This document shows, one piece after another, positions 47,201 to 60,124 of a stretch of 64,000 nucleotides of DNA. The position numbers and the translations under genes were made by a program. This stretch comes from Luscinia megarhynchos. Its lineage: Eukaryota > Chordata > Aves > Passeriformes > Turdidae. The number at the start of each line of letters is the position of its first letter. Position 1 is the stretch's first letter. Location of the stretch: contig JAPFBE010000002.1 in NCBI GenBank assembly GCA_034336665.1, positions 14,424,906 to 14,488,905 of the forward strand. The letters are read 5' to 3'. The notes under the pieces are model-generated. The model did not search any database, had not been told where the DNA came from, and worked only from the letters and a program-made list of their open reading frames with translations.

Positions 47201-50200
47201 AAGGAGTTAATGTTGTTGCAGGGCCACTCTTGCTGCCTGTCACTGGCTTCAGCAGTGACCAAAAACTGTGTCCTCCTCTCTTCCTTACAGTGCTCGAAAG
47301 TCATCTCGCACACTTCCTCGCTCTGTTTTTAGTACATTGTAATTAGTATTTTCATTCAAGCTTTAAAATTCCTTGGAGATTTGCCTAGGAGAGGGCTGTG
47401 CACTTTTAACCCAACTGCAGAAAAGGGATCTGCATCGTATTAACCGTGAAATTTGCAGGTCAGCTTTGGAATTTCAATATTTGGTGTTTATAACTTGCTG
47501 CCTGGTTTGGTCTTTTTTATTTCGCATTAATTTCCACCTCTTGTGCTCCCAAATGTGACTGTGTTTCTCTGCTTTTTTAATATTTTTTTCCCCATTGGAA
47601 TCAAGTGCTTACTCCATCCAAATATTTGATGAACTTTCTTGGCAGAGATCAGCAGTGCTGCAGAGTTGCTACTTGGGGCTTTCTTTGTTGGAGATCTGGA
47701 ATGAGTTTAAACATTAAAGTTTGTTTAGCTTTGGATATAACAAAGGCTCCCCTTGAACCTTTTTTTTTGCATGCTGTTAGTACAGTAAACATGTGTAGTA
47801 CAATAAACACCTCCACCCCCGATTTAGGTGTCCAGCAGTCCATGCTGAGGATGGATAAGCCTAATTTCTTAGGGAAACAGGGCATGTACAGTAGCTTTGT
47901 TTCTGTTATCCTGCTCTGAAAACTTCTCTTCCAGTTCCTAACTAGAAGAGGATTTAGGAGTATTTTGAGTAATTTGCTGATTCTATGTTTTTTTAACATG
48001 GAAGTGAGCTAGAGTGATTCCTGAGCTGGTGGCCCTATGAGCAGAAAGGCAGGCAAAGCTCAGCAGTTGTGCCTGTGTTGCAATGTGTCCATGCCTCAGG
48101 CCCAGAGGCTGGGAGAGCTGGCAGAGATGGAGGAAAAAGTCATTGCCGCAGCCAGAGGAGCAGAAGATCTTTGGGAGCAAAGACCATGCAGCCATGGAAG
48201 AACCCCACTCTTCCCATCCAGGTCCAGCAACCCCAACTCACATCTCCCTTTCTGTTCCCCTGCTATTAAACTTCGACTGGACTGTATTCAGATGTAGTGG
48301 TCAGAGGGATTGAAAACAAAAGGCATGGTTGAAATGCCAAAGATTGAGATTATTTTAGGAAAATGCTAATGTCTTGGAAATTGTTGAAGGTGCCAGCTGT
48401 GTGAAAGAGGGCTAGTTGAGTCAGAGGCTGGGCTGGGCTGCCGGGGGTGCAGCCCCAGGGGAAGGAGGTGGTGGGAGGAGAGGCTCTGGTGCATCTTACC
48501 TGTGGGGAGAGGAAGAGCTTCAGCCAAAGGTTGTTTCACTGCACTTTGTGGTTGTGTGTGTATTAAGAAGGTGGCTACAATAGGCACTTCTAATAAACAT
48601 TTAATGGGGAGTATTCACGCTCTTTGTGTGTTGGTCTGTACCCTAGGAGGGTGTGCTGGTCTCCCACGCCTTCAACTACATCTCAGCCTTGGAGTGATCC
48701 AGCCTGTCCCTGTGGCTCAGTTCTGTCAGCAAATGCTTCAGTGTTGCAATGTGCAGGGAAAAAGGAATCCTGAACACAGTTCCTCCTTGTCTGCCAGAGG
48801 AGCACCAAGAGAACATCTGAGAATTTTTGTGGAGGACTGGTTTTTCTGCTTAATTGTAGAACAGTCCTGTAGTGCCTAGCCTGCATGGCAGCCACTTCTG
48901 GAGTAGGTGCTCATGAATGTTGTGAATTTGTGGATGCTGTCACTTAGATCAGGGAAATAATACATGTGCCTAAAACAGTTAATTCTTCTGGGGTGCATGC
49001 TGTGTTATTCACTCCAAAAGGTTACTAATTGGAAATACAGTTTTTGAAGTTAGATGGCGTGGTCTGAGCCAGACTGGTAGCTTGCTTCGACATAAAGGCA
49101 TGAGTTGTGCTCCCTCCTCCTTCCTCATCAGCTTCCAATTGCTGGCTTCTGCTCTTCTCTTTGTATCACCTCAGCCCTTCTTCTGTTTGCAGAGCAAACA
49201 TGATCAATTTGCTGATTTGTTAGACGCCCAATCAAAAAACAAGCAATGAGGGAGGAGTGGGGATGAAGAGGAGGGTGTTGGACTGGCCGGCAAGGGCAGG
49301 AGCTTGCTCAATCACATTGTCCAGCCACACCCTTGGACAAACACAGCTCTCTGGCTGCCAGAAACCATCCCTTGGCCTTTCCCTGTAAAGGCAGCAGAGT
49401 CCTTCTGAGAAGCAGTGGGCACATGGGCTGACTGGAAGCAGGGGATGCCAAAGTGAAACTCTGTCTTGCTTTGGCACTGATGCACAGCTGTGTGCACAAA
49501 TGTGATTTTACCCAGTTTTCCTTTCCAGGCTCTTATGATGAGCTGTGGTTGTGTTGAAGCTTCAGGGACTGGGCATCAAAGCCAACAACCTGGATGAGCC
49601 AGAGGTGTGCAGGTGAAATCTGTCCCAAATTTGCCATTGCTCTGTAGGTGTTACAAAGGTGAGAAGTATATAGTAGAGAATATAACCTGATGTAGTAGAG
49701 AATATAATTTATTCTAGAATTGGTAGTTAGATATTTCCCATCAAAACTGGAGTGTTTTATATTACGGAAGTAATGCCAAAGTCTGTAAACTATGTTCACC
49801 CTGTAAAAAATCCAACATTTCGTGTTGTTTCCTAGAGGATATTTTGACAAGGGTTATGTTCAGTGACAGCAAATAGGAGTAGACAGGGTTATCCACTGAG
49901 CTGATCAGTCACAAGCCTGAGAAAATGCTGCTGAATCTTTGACAGCTCTCCATGTCAGGAATTGGTTGACCTTAGTGCAGGCTAGGGAAGAGTCTAAGGG
50001 AAGGCTTCAGGACTGACCTGACCGGTTGCAAATGTGGTGTTACTGTAGTTGTTATGAGGGCTTCCTTTGTATCCAGAAAGTACAGCTTGTGTCCGTACAT
50101 TTTGATAACATGCTACTTAAGAAAATGAGTGAGCTGGGATTTTGCCAATGTGAGCAGGCTTATTTTCTTGATAAGCTCCTAGAAGTAGTAACTGCATAAA

Positions 50201-50227
50201 AAAGAGAAAAACAGGAAAAGTTTATAG
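44269..50227 (+). other. Intron sequence, no gene recognised
   Basis: About 6 kb of intron. A GC-richer part at 45.85-46.45 kb and another near 48.0-48.9 kb carry overlapping frames on both strands (up to 165 codons on -, 45704-46201) with no recognisable domain. A short direct repeat lies at 49671-49707. Confidence 0.5.
49671..49707 (+). repeat. Direct repeat TAGTAGAGAATATAA
   Basis: The same 15-bp word occurs at 49671-49685 and 49693-49707, 22 bp apart. This is a recent or preserved local duplication; no function is evident. Confidence 0.65.
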
Positions 50228-50288
50228 CAGAATAAAGTTTTTACTCCATTTACATGATGTCGAGGAACTTTGTAAAAACTTTATTCTG
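50228..50288. repeat. 17-bp perfect inverted repeat with 27-nt loop
   Basis: CAGAATAAAGTTTTTAC (50228-50244) is exactly complementary to GTAAAAACTTTATTCTG (50272-50288). The stem does not extend further on the outer side. The overall size (61 nt) is near that of a small hairpin precursor, but the stem is shorter than most miRNA hairpins (about 22 bp or more) and AT-rich. Terminal inverted repeats of a tiny DNA-transposon relic are another reading. Confidence 0.65.
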
Positions 50289-51960
50289 TAATTTTGGGGT
50301 TCTTTTGTTATTCTACAAAGCTTGTGTTGCATTGTGTCGCCTTTGATACCAGTATAAACCCACTGTAAGTGCTCAGGAGGCAAACCCATCAGCTGGGCAG
50401 CCTTAGGTTGGTATTTGCAGCAGGGACATTGCTTATCGGGGAGGAATGGCAACAGTAGATGGAAACTGCAGAATAATTTAAGTGAGCCGAAGTGTGTGGG
50501 TTGAGGTGCCTGTACTTTGTTGCTGAGGGCCCAGCAGGAGTGGACTTTTCCAGATGAGTTGTATAGGGCCTGCAGTTTACTTGTTACCAACTGTCTTGGA
50601 GGGCTTTTTGGTTTGGTTAGGGTGGTGTGTGGGAATGGCAGGTGCCAGGAACAGGCTCCCACTGCCACAGCAAATTACCTGGCTTGCAGCCTGCTCCTAG
50701 CCCTTTACAAGAGATATCCTGGGGCAAGGGAGCGGCCAAAAAGGTGGGAGATTGAATTATTTTGGCAGCATGACTTTCCCTTGGCTGGCTGGTACCCTAA
50801 GAGATCTGTGGGTGGGAATTTATTCTGGTACCTGTGATTTATGTGCCACCTAAGTCTGATGCTTCCAGCACATCCATGTGTGTAGGTTTGGTGGGGTGGG
50901 TGGGCATGGCGAGCTGGGTGGCTCCCCATCACCAAAGTAAGGTTTCATAGCTTGCCAGAGGGAGAACTCAGTAGTGATAAGGATTTGCTGTGGAGTTCTT
51001 GTTTGGTTTAGCATTTTGAGCTGAATGGTTTCTGCCAGCTCCTTTCTTCAAAGTGTTCAAAATTTGTACTTACACAATATATGCCATGAAAATATCTTCA
51101 GGGGTTTTGCGGACATTCAAGTCCTTCTCTCACAAATGTTGGTAGGCAGGAAGGAGTGTGACCATGTTTCTGTAAATAAGGACTCCTGTGTGCACAGCAA
51201 CTTGCTGGAAGTTGCAGGCAAACAAGGCAAGAACTTTTCCTGGACCACCTTCTTGTTCCTGGGTTTTTCATGCAGGACCTTCTCCTCCAGCAGTCCCTTT
51301 TGGCTGCCCCACTTATACCAGTAGTTCTCTTCTGGGCAGACACAGCTGGCTGCGTGTGCTGGCTTTTGAAATACAAGGTGTTTTCCTTCCTTGCATAGTT
51401 GACAAGCCATGTTGCAAGTAGCAGACCTATCATGGCAGTCTTGCCATCCCCACCCTGTTCAGCATGCACTGAGATGGAGGATGCTTGGAGGAAATACTTT
51501 CTGTTCGCTCAATGCTGTGTATTAATCATAAGTGGCAATGTCACAGTAGCTAACAAATTAGATGCATCCTCCTTCTACTTCCTCCATGGTTCCTGGAATA
51601 GCCTCTGAATGGTGTCTTGTCTCAAACTGTGGTAAATGAGCCCAGAACAAAGGCGTTATGAACAGGACTACCCACAGATGTCATGGGAAGAAACAAAAAA
51701 TTGCAAGTCTTTACTTTTGTGCTATTGTCGCAGAACTTCTTTTTCTCTTTTCTTCGTAAATGATTCAAAGCTCTAAGGAGGGTAACATCCTCTTTTTAAA
51801 ACCTGCTGTCAAAACAGAAAGGGAATGTACAATGCAAACAAAAAACCAAATTCTGTTTAGGTAACAATGACCTGTCTAAGTTGTCCACGGTGTGTGGTCC
51901 AGAGAGCCAAAGTAGCTTCTGTTTAATTTATAATATGTACGTGCTCTGAAGAGTGCATCA

Positions 51961-51996
51961 GGAAAAAGAAAAAGGAAAAAAAAAAAGAAAAAAACA
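51961..51996 (+). repeat. Purine-rich low-complexity tract
   Basis: An almost pure A/G run (GGAAAAAGAAAAAGGAAAAA and further A runs) of about 35 bases. Simple sequence, no associated element recognised. Confidence 0.7.
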
Positions 51997-54900
51997 CCCT
52001 TCTGGAAGAGGGGGGATTAGAAGCAAACTGACAGACTGTTTATTGCGCAGCGTATAACTTACCAAATGGCTTCATTTTTCTTAGTGGTCCAGACTTGTCA
52101 CTTCCATTTGGCAAACTCCAACGCTGCAAATTCTGAAAGCAGCTATTATTGGCTTCTGCCTGAACTGTGCTCAGCTCATATAAATTTGGTGTCTGATCTT
52201 TTATATTGAGATGAATAAATATTTATTTAAGCAGACCAAATATTGCCAGGCCTTTCCTACAAAATGTGAATTTGAATGCAGTGCAAGATTTTCAGGTAGG
52301 CATGTGATTGCTTAAATATGTGTAATTTAGCTTCACACATTTATACCTTCTTTTTCCTGCCTCAGTACCTCTCTGTTCTGCAGTGCTATATCTAAAATGG
52401 GTAGCCGAACATATAGGCAGGGACTGTTAGTAGATAATCGTGTTAAGAATGTGCAGAACTGGGTGGTTTAACATGGAGGAGAACAGACAAAGTAACTCTT
52501 GTTCAGCACAGCATGTGTCTTCTTCTTAGTTACCGTTACGCTGGTACTCTATCATTTCTCTGATATGTTATGTGTATTAAGAGTTTATATTGTATTTCTT
52601 GTGTGCAACTTGGACAATCCTGCTGGATTGGTCTAAATAGCCTTCTTTTAATTCAAATTCATCCTCTGCTTTTGATTGTTTCTCTACATAGACCAGCCAT
52701 CACATAGCATGGTGTCATCATTTTACCAGAAAGCATGTATGGAAAAGACTTTCAGGATGCTGTTGGGGGGCAGCGTTCTTTTGGGTTCTCTCATGCTCTG
52801 TCACTTCCAGTTCTCAGATTTAGGATTGGCTCCCATCATTTTATGTGTGCAGATGTAACTGGGATACTACCTGGCTGCCATCTGTTCAGCCAAGCACGGG
52901 GCTTTTTTCCCCAAAGGTATTTGGTGTGGCAGGCTGGCAAAATGTCCTGTGAGGAGCCTGCTGCCCTTGTGGCCAGTCAGTCCTGTCTCCTGCAGCCCAC
53001 CCCAAGTAGCCTGTCCAGTCCTTCTCCTCACCATAGATGTTACCATTGTTTCGGTTAGAAAAAAGGAGTGATGAAAAAACAATGTGTGAAAGAAGTGTGT
53101 GTCAGCAGAGAAACAGGGAAAAATACTCTGCATCCTCAAAGGTCACTGAGTATTGTGCTGCACTTTGCTTACAGTTTTCTTCAATCTTCCAAGAGGTTGC
53201 AATTAACCCTCTGCCCTTTGCCATGAACCTCCTCAGGCCATTCCACCTCATTCCCAGCCGTGTCTTCCTGGTGCCTGTTCATTGAGTATTGGGCAAATTC
53301 AGTGTTGGAGATGTTGTTCCTGGAAAGAATGTGTGCCTCATTCTCTCTGTAGAGCACCTCAGGTTGGAGTTTGGGAGTGGAGTTTGGGAAGGGAGCACAT
53401 GCACCATCCTCCCTTTCCCAGGCTGCCATCCAGGACGTATTCCACTTTGTCTCAATGGAGGTTCCAGCAGGTGGTGAATCACATCATTGCCTAATACCTT
53501 AAAGCTGAAATTTTCTGCTGCCAGTTTTCAGGCATCCATCAGCCTGGTTGATTGATTCATCTGTCCTGCGGAATGGTTGGAGACATGATTCTTCCCCATA
53601 TTGCTATCAGAATTAGCAGGGAGATTCAGAGTGTACCGAGCAAATTAGTAATTTGCCATTCTTTTTTTATTTCTTGCTTTTAAGATACCTGTACCATTGC
53701 CTGATAAGGGAATTTATCTGTAACACCAGTTCTCTCTGTATTGATAGTTCTCCTCTGTGGTTATCCCCCGTTGCTTGTGAATTTTCAAAGATTTTCCTTT
53801 GAAGTCCAGGAAAGCTTTTATTTTAAAAATGCTCTGAAGAGCTCAGAAAGGCTGAACCTTATGGTCCACATTCATAGGCTATTAAAACTTGTCCCTTATA
53901 CCTTATGCAGGAAGATTTTATTTTGATCTTCTGCACACCATTCTCCCTTGTACCTGATGATAAGGGAGTCATATTTGACTTTTTCCTTTAGTTTTTCCTA
54001 AGGGAAAAAACAAGCTAATGAACAACAACAAAAAACAGTACCCAAAACATCAAGGCAAACAGATTTTTCATTAGTTTTGCTTCAGAAAATTGTGGTAGGA
54101 ACCTAAATGCATATTGAAACCTCTCAAACATTTTACAATAGTGGGAGGGATATACAGCCTTCAGTGAAGGCATTTGTACTCCTACACCTTCATCAGTCAC
54201 CAGTGGAGGGGGGAAAAGAAGCATACAGCTGTAGATTAAACTCCTCTCTCCCAGTTCTGCAGCTTTAGTTCCACGGGATAGGCTGCCATTCTGCACTCTG
54301 TAATCATCAGGAGAATTTTAGGGGAGAACGAGACCTCACATTTTGTGTGTACTTCAACACAAATCCACCCTCCAAATTTTCTTGACAAGGTTTCTTTGTG
54401 TATTGGAGAGAAACAAAGGGCATAATTTAATTTTTTCTGTGGATGCTGCCAATTTTCTTTTTCTGTACATGCTACCTTAAAGGCAGATTTAGAGGGAAGG
54501 CATTTTGGCATCAGTCAGTGTGAGTCAGCGAACCTTTCCATCGATTTACAAGTTCTGACAAAACCTGCTTTTCAGACACTGCTTTTGATGCACACCAGGG
54601 CTCTGGTAAAGTGGATTTCTTTCTGTCTGGCCATCTCTGTCATTAGAAGAACCTGTTGGGAGAAAGACATTTTTCTGTTGCTTCAGGACAAAATGCAAAA
54701 CTGGCTTCTTTAATTTGTCCCTGTAGATAACGTGGAAGTTCAAACTGACCCAGAACATTTCTTCCATTTTTATTTCTTCAGTTGTGGGTGAGCATTGTGT
54801 CTTTGCAGAGCAGGATTTACATAACCTGGATATTAGGATAGATGTCAGTTTTTTTAGAACGTGACTTTAATGAACAGGAATAACAGAATGTTCTTTCCTT

Positions 54901-57900
54901 TGTTTCAGAGCTAAAAATATTTATTGCATCTTGGGGGTTCTTTTTTTTTTTTTTTTTTAAATAAAATCAGAATATTTAATCTTTTGGTTGGCAGTGCTCC
55001 TGGCATTATTGGAGACAATTTGATCAAATGCTTGTTCAGTCTAGGTCAGAAAAGAGTTTGGTGTAGCATAACAGCTGTTATCTGCCATTTATTCACTCAC
55101 TACAGGAGATTGATGTGCTTTATTGGGCCAGCACAGCTCTCAATTGCAATGTCCTTTAAGTTACTTTCCGCAGAATTTGATTTAAAATATGCATAACTAA
55201 TAAAAGAGCTCTTGGAACAGGGTATGTATTTAAAACCCTGTAATAATTTATGTTTCTGGTGGAATGAAAGCACCTGGCTTGTTTATTATGACCCATTACT
55301 GGCTGCTCCTGTTAAAGACATTCACCCAGCAGTGGGTAGGATGTGCAAGACCACGGAAGCAACTATGAGAAGAGTGGAAAAAGTTTTAGATTCTGTCCTC
55401 TTGAGTTCTGATTTCTTTTGCTAATGCTTGTCACAAAGGGAGGCTGCAGTGTGATTACAGAGGATTTCATTCTTTTTGAGTTTCTGTATGATTTTGAATT
55501 TCTGTTAAACTAATGTGCTACATATTCCTTTTAAAATCTTTTTGCAGTGGAAACATCCGTGTTTTGCAACAATTCAGAAACAAATATCCTTGCACTTGCA
55601 CCTCTGTGTCTTGGCAGTAATCCTTAGGGACCAGAACGTGGCCTTTCCACTGCTGTAGCTGGGGGCACCATTGATGTAGCTAAGCTTGGTGCAGAACTCC
55701 CGAGCTTTGGAGCAGATGCATTGACCATTGCTTGGCTGTCTGGCTGCCCAGCCAGCCCATTCTTAATTCTACCACTCAAGCTGGAAAATACTTCTCTTTT
55801 GGAATAACTGCATCTCTGGCCATAATAGCAGCTTATACCCCTGTCTCTGGCATTTGCTCTCCATGCAGGAGTGGTGCCTGGGGTGGCAGTAACTGCCCTG
55901 GGCAAGGCTGTTCTGCAGTTCTGGTGTGCATGGAAAGTAGGTAACACACACAGGGTGGATGCAGGGCATGGTGTGCAGTGGCCGTGGAGGTGGTGGTGGG
56001 CAGGGCAGGAGCAGATATTGTCATGGAGAGCTCTGTGGACCTTTTCACACTGGTTTCTTTTCACTGCATTGTGAATTAGGGGAAAAAAAAAAAAGGTAGC
56101 AATTTCCATACCAAGATGGTCATGATCATCCCAAGACAGAGCCGGTCTTTCATTTGCTTTTAGGAAGTCTGGGCCATTGCTGGTGCAGGTGGATTTGAAG
56201 AAGTGTGTGGGTTTGGGACTGGATTTGGCTTAGTCTCAATATTAAAACCTTCTCTTAAATTTAAAATACTGACCCTCAATAATCTGCCTTTTAAGTTTGT
56301 TTTCTTGAACAAATGGGAAGAATAAGTTGTTAAAGCAAATTTAAAAGAAGATGAGGACCATGCACATTAGCCAGACACAGTGCTTCTTTCTCTGCTGACC
56401 TTAAAAGCAGTGCTTTCCTTTCCCATGGTAGAGCTGGATTTGTAGCAATTGGCTCCAAGTTTCTATTGTATGCCTTTTAATTTTTAAGCAATTTGTTTTT
56501 ACCACAAGTCTGTTTCTGGAGCAGCTTGCATGGCAGAGTGGGAGATTTTTTTTATGGAAAGGTATGAGCTGTCATTCCTTTCTACATGCTGTGAGGTATG
56601 GAAATATAATTATTGGTGTTTACACAGGAGGAAGTGGAAGCACAGAGCTGTTCTGTGTGAGGCTGGCCAGGAGGGCCAGGGCAGGCTCAGATGAGAAACA
56701 GCAGCACCCGGTGCCCCTCTCAGGCCCTTGGGAATGGCTTGGCCTGTCATGCAGGGCTGGCAGCCCTGGTGGGGAAACAGAGGCAGGGGGAATACAAAGC
56801 TGACTGGGACAGAGAGCACATTTGGTCAGAATTTAATATTGTTCAGAATCAGTGGCATCATTTATTTAATGCATTATTTCAGTTCAGTCTGGGTCCCATT
56901 TTCTTTTTGCAAAGACGCTATAGAGGAAGTTTGTAGATGTGCAAGATTGAATCTTTGCTGCTTCAAACCAAATTTACCTGAACACAAAGGCACCACCCCT
57001 GTTTTAAAAATCTGTGTACATAGGGTTTTTCATGTTCAAACAGTTGCTTACTTTAATGCTGAGAAACCTCAGCCTGAAAGGAAACCTTTTTATAGTCGCC
57101 ATGTGAAGGAATATAAATAGATCTGTAGATTGAAGGGCTCTTTCATCCCCTGTCTGGAGCAGCCAGGACAGCGGCTGCTTGTGCTGTGGAGCTGGTGGGT
57201 TTTCAGATTCCTTGGGATCTGCAGAAGCCAATTAAGGGAAAAGTAGTTAATGCTTTAAAGTACAATGCAGTATATAAGTTTTCAGATGCCTGCTTCCTTC
57301 TTCCCTAACACTTTTTTTTTTGGTGTGTTTAATGAACAAGTCCCACACTTTCAGCAAATTCATCACCATTGTCCTTTTTGGTTTTGCCTTTTTTTAATTG
57401 GAAACTGTGACTCATAAAATATTTTAATCCCTGTTATTGAGCATCATTAAAATGAAGATTGTTCCCCAACAGTGTGTTTTTGATTTAGGAACTCTTCATA
57501 CTGTGAGTGCTCTCTACATTGAAGAATGACATATAATAAGCTGATGAAATTAGAAGTTTTATAAGACACTGTAATTATAACTTTTTCTTATGTAAAGTAA
57601 AATACTTTGTGATTTTTAATTCTCTTTGCTTTTGTACACCCAGGCAGAACTTACTTGACAATATATGAAGCACATTAAACTACTAGTTAAGGTAGAAAAG
57701 GGCATGAGAAAAGCAAATTACACGTTCAAAAAGTAAGATTGTCTTTAGAGAAGTGTCCAGTGCTTACAAGCAGATATGACTTCCATGGGAATGCTGCTTA
57801 GCCCCTCTGCCTAATGTATTTTGGTTAGAAGGGGACAGATGAGCACTCAGCTCTTACATATGTTCAGTAGGTGTGGTGCAGGGATCATGGGTTGGGAGGG

Positions 57901-59160
57901 TGCCATGGCTTTGGTGCCATGTCCCAGCCTTTGGCCAGGAGCCTGTGTTGTGGTGGCCCTGCCATTAGGCACAGGTTTGTGCCCTCAATCTTGGGTTTCC
58001 CTGCTTTGCTGGGAGAGGAGCGTGCTATGCACATGGCTTGTTAACACCTGCATGCTGTATTTTGGGGAAATTTCTTTCACTGTTTCTTCCAGAGGGAGTA
58101 CTTAGCATGTGTGTATCCCCCTTCCCTCCTTCCCTTATGGGTCGTGTCCATTAACAGTGACAGGCATAATAGCAGCCCTAAATTTTTAAATACACGTTGT
58201 GAAAAAAAGGAAAACAAAAAAGAACCACAAAAAAGGGGAGGGGGAAAGAAGGTGCAAATAAAGCAGATGCTTGCAACATCCTGTGCATTTACCCAACACT
58301 TAATTTTTAAAGGGTTTTTTCCTTACCCATAAATGCCTCTTCCCTTAAAGAGAACTACTTTAGAAGCTGCACACTCACAAGTACCGGACACATCACTGGG
58401 AAATGAAGATAGACCATAAAATGCATAACAGAATAAATCCTTCAAGTTAGCAATTAAAAAATGCCAGGCAATTTTTTTTTTTTTAAACCTTTTCATGCCT
58501 TGACCATTTCATATGCAGCAAGGTTCAGACAGAGAAATTTTTCTTAATTTCTTTTAAAACTATCTGCGTGGGTCTTCTTGGCTCACCATGGCTATAAACT
58601 CATAAAGGGTAGAGGTTTCATTTAGAAACCATCCAATTTAAAAGGGAACTGGGCGGGAGGTAGGAAACAATGCCGAGTGGGATGCCTAAATTGCTCAGGA
58701 TGTTGTAAATAGAGCTGCCGCCTTTTGATCTTGTGAAGGGCCGCAGAGATGCCTTTGCTTTGACCAAAGGATGTTGGAAGCAAGTGGCAAGAAATCAGCC
58801 ACCTTCCATCCTGTTTTCCACGGCTGTTACTTGGCTTAGGGCTGGTGTTATTAAGGAGGTGTAAGGAAGCAGCTCAGACAAGGCTTCCCTTTAGGGCCTT
58901 GTTGCCGCTGGAGAATTAGAAAGCGTGTTTGTTTCTGGTCTGTTCAGATGTTTTATGGCAGCCCGTTGTTGCTCACTGCCTGCTCAGGCTGGCTACTGGC
59001 TCTCATTAGGTGTAACATCAGGCTGCTGCTTAGGAAGGAAAAAAGAGATGAAAGCTCCTCCATAACTGGAGAGCCTGAATGAAAAGTTAATATTGGGAGA
59101 TGGTTGTGCAGAGAAGAAACTTGTATGTGAAGACCTTGCATAGCTGAAGTGGGGAACACC

Positions 59161-59215
59161 TATGTGTATATATATTTACGTACATTCATATATATGTATA
59201 TATAAATAATAACAA
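59161..59215 (+). repeat. TA-rich alternating tract
   Basis: TATGTGTATATATATTTACG followed by CATATATATGTATATATAAA and similar. It is AT alternating sequence with short self-complementary parts, likely length-variable. Confidence 0.7.
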
Positions 59216-60104
59216 AATACAGTGCATGAACATAATTATTTTTTAAAGAAATACTTTCAATTTTTTTTTAAATTTTTTTTTTTAAATAAAGATTTAGATG
59301 GAGGCAATGTTTCAAAAATGTAAATTGGCTGAGGCCGGAGAGACAGAGGCATCTCTGGCTTTTGGTAAATACAGTGGTGAACAAAGAGCACTCTGTCTCA
59401 CCATGCTGCTGCCTGCTGTGCACCGGGAGGCAGAAGTGGCTTTTTAATGTCACCCACGCATACAGTCTTGCCCTGTGTAGAAACTGTGGCTTCCCCACTC
59501 TCATGGGCCAGTCCTTGCATCTTCAGCCTTCTGTCCCACTGGAGGAGAGCACCATCAATAAACAAAAGGACCTTTGCTGCTAGATGGTTACCTTGTCTTA
59601 TGTCACAGCAGTTTGAAACCACAACCTGTGCCTCCTCAGGAGCAAAGGCAGCCAATTTTGCTTGAACCGGCTTCACTGGGGACAAGTGGCTTCTCAAAAT
59701 GCAGTGCTGCAATTGTTCAAAGATGCTTTTGATTCTCATAAATTAGAATTTCTGTCTCTTTCCTTATACAGCACAATGCCAGCACTGCTGGTTGGACAAT
59801 TAGTTGTTTGGATGTTTTTTATATACAAGACATTTCCTGAATTATTTAGACAACTGGATATGGGGGAATTAGTTTATGAAAAACCATCTCTTCCTGTAGA
59901 GATAATACCATGTCTTTACAGCCAATATACTAAACTGATTTCTTAAACATTCCTGGTTATTTACAGAAGCAATCTTTTCAAGTATCAGAGAGGTTGTAAA
60001 CTAGAAGACCTGCTGCTAGCCTGCACTAAATTCCAGTGAAATTGAGAACAGAAAATATTTCCAAGAATTTACTCGAAAGATACATATTAGATGTGGATAA
60101 TTAC

Positions 60105-60124
60105 ATAATAATAATAATAATAAT
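60105..60124 (+). repeat. (ATA)n microsatellite
   Basis: About seven ATA units in uninterrupted series. Likely polymorphic in length. Confidence 0.8.
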
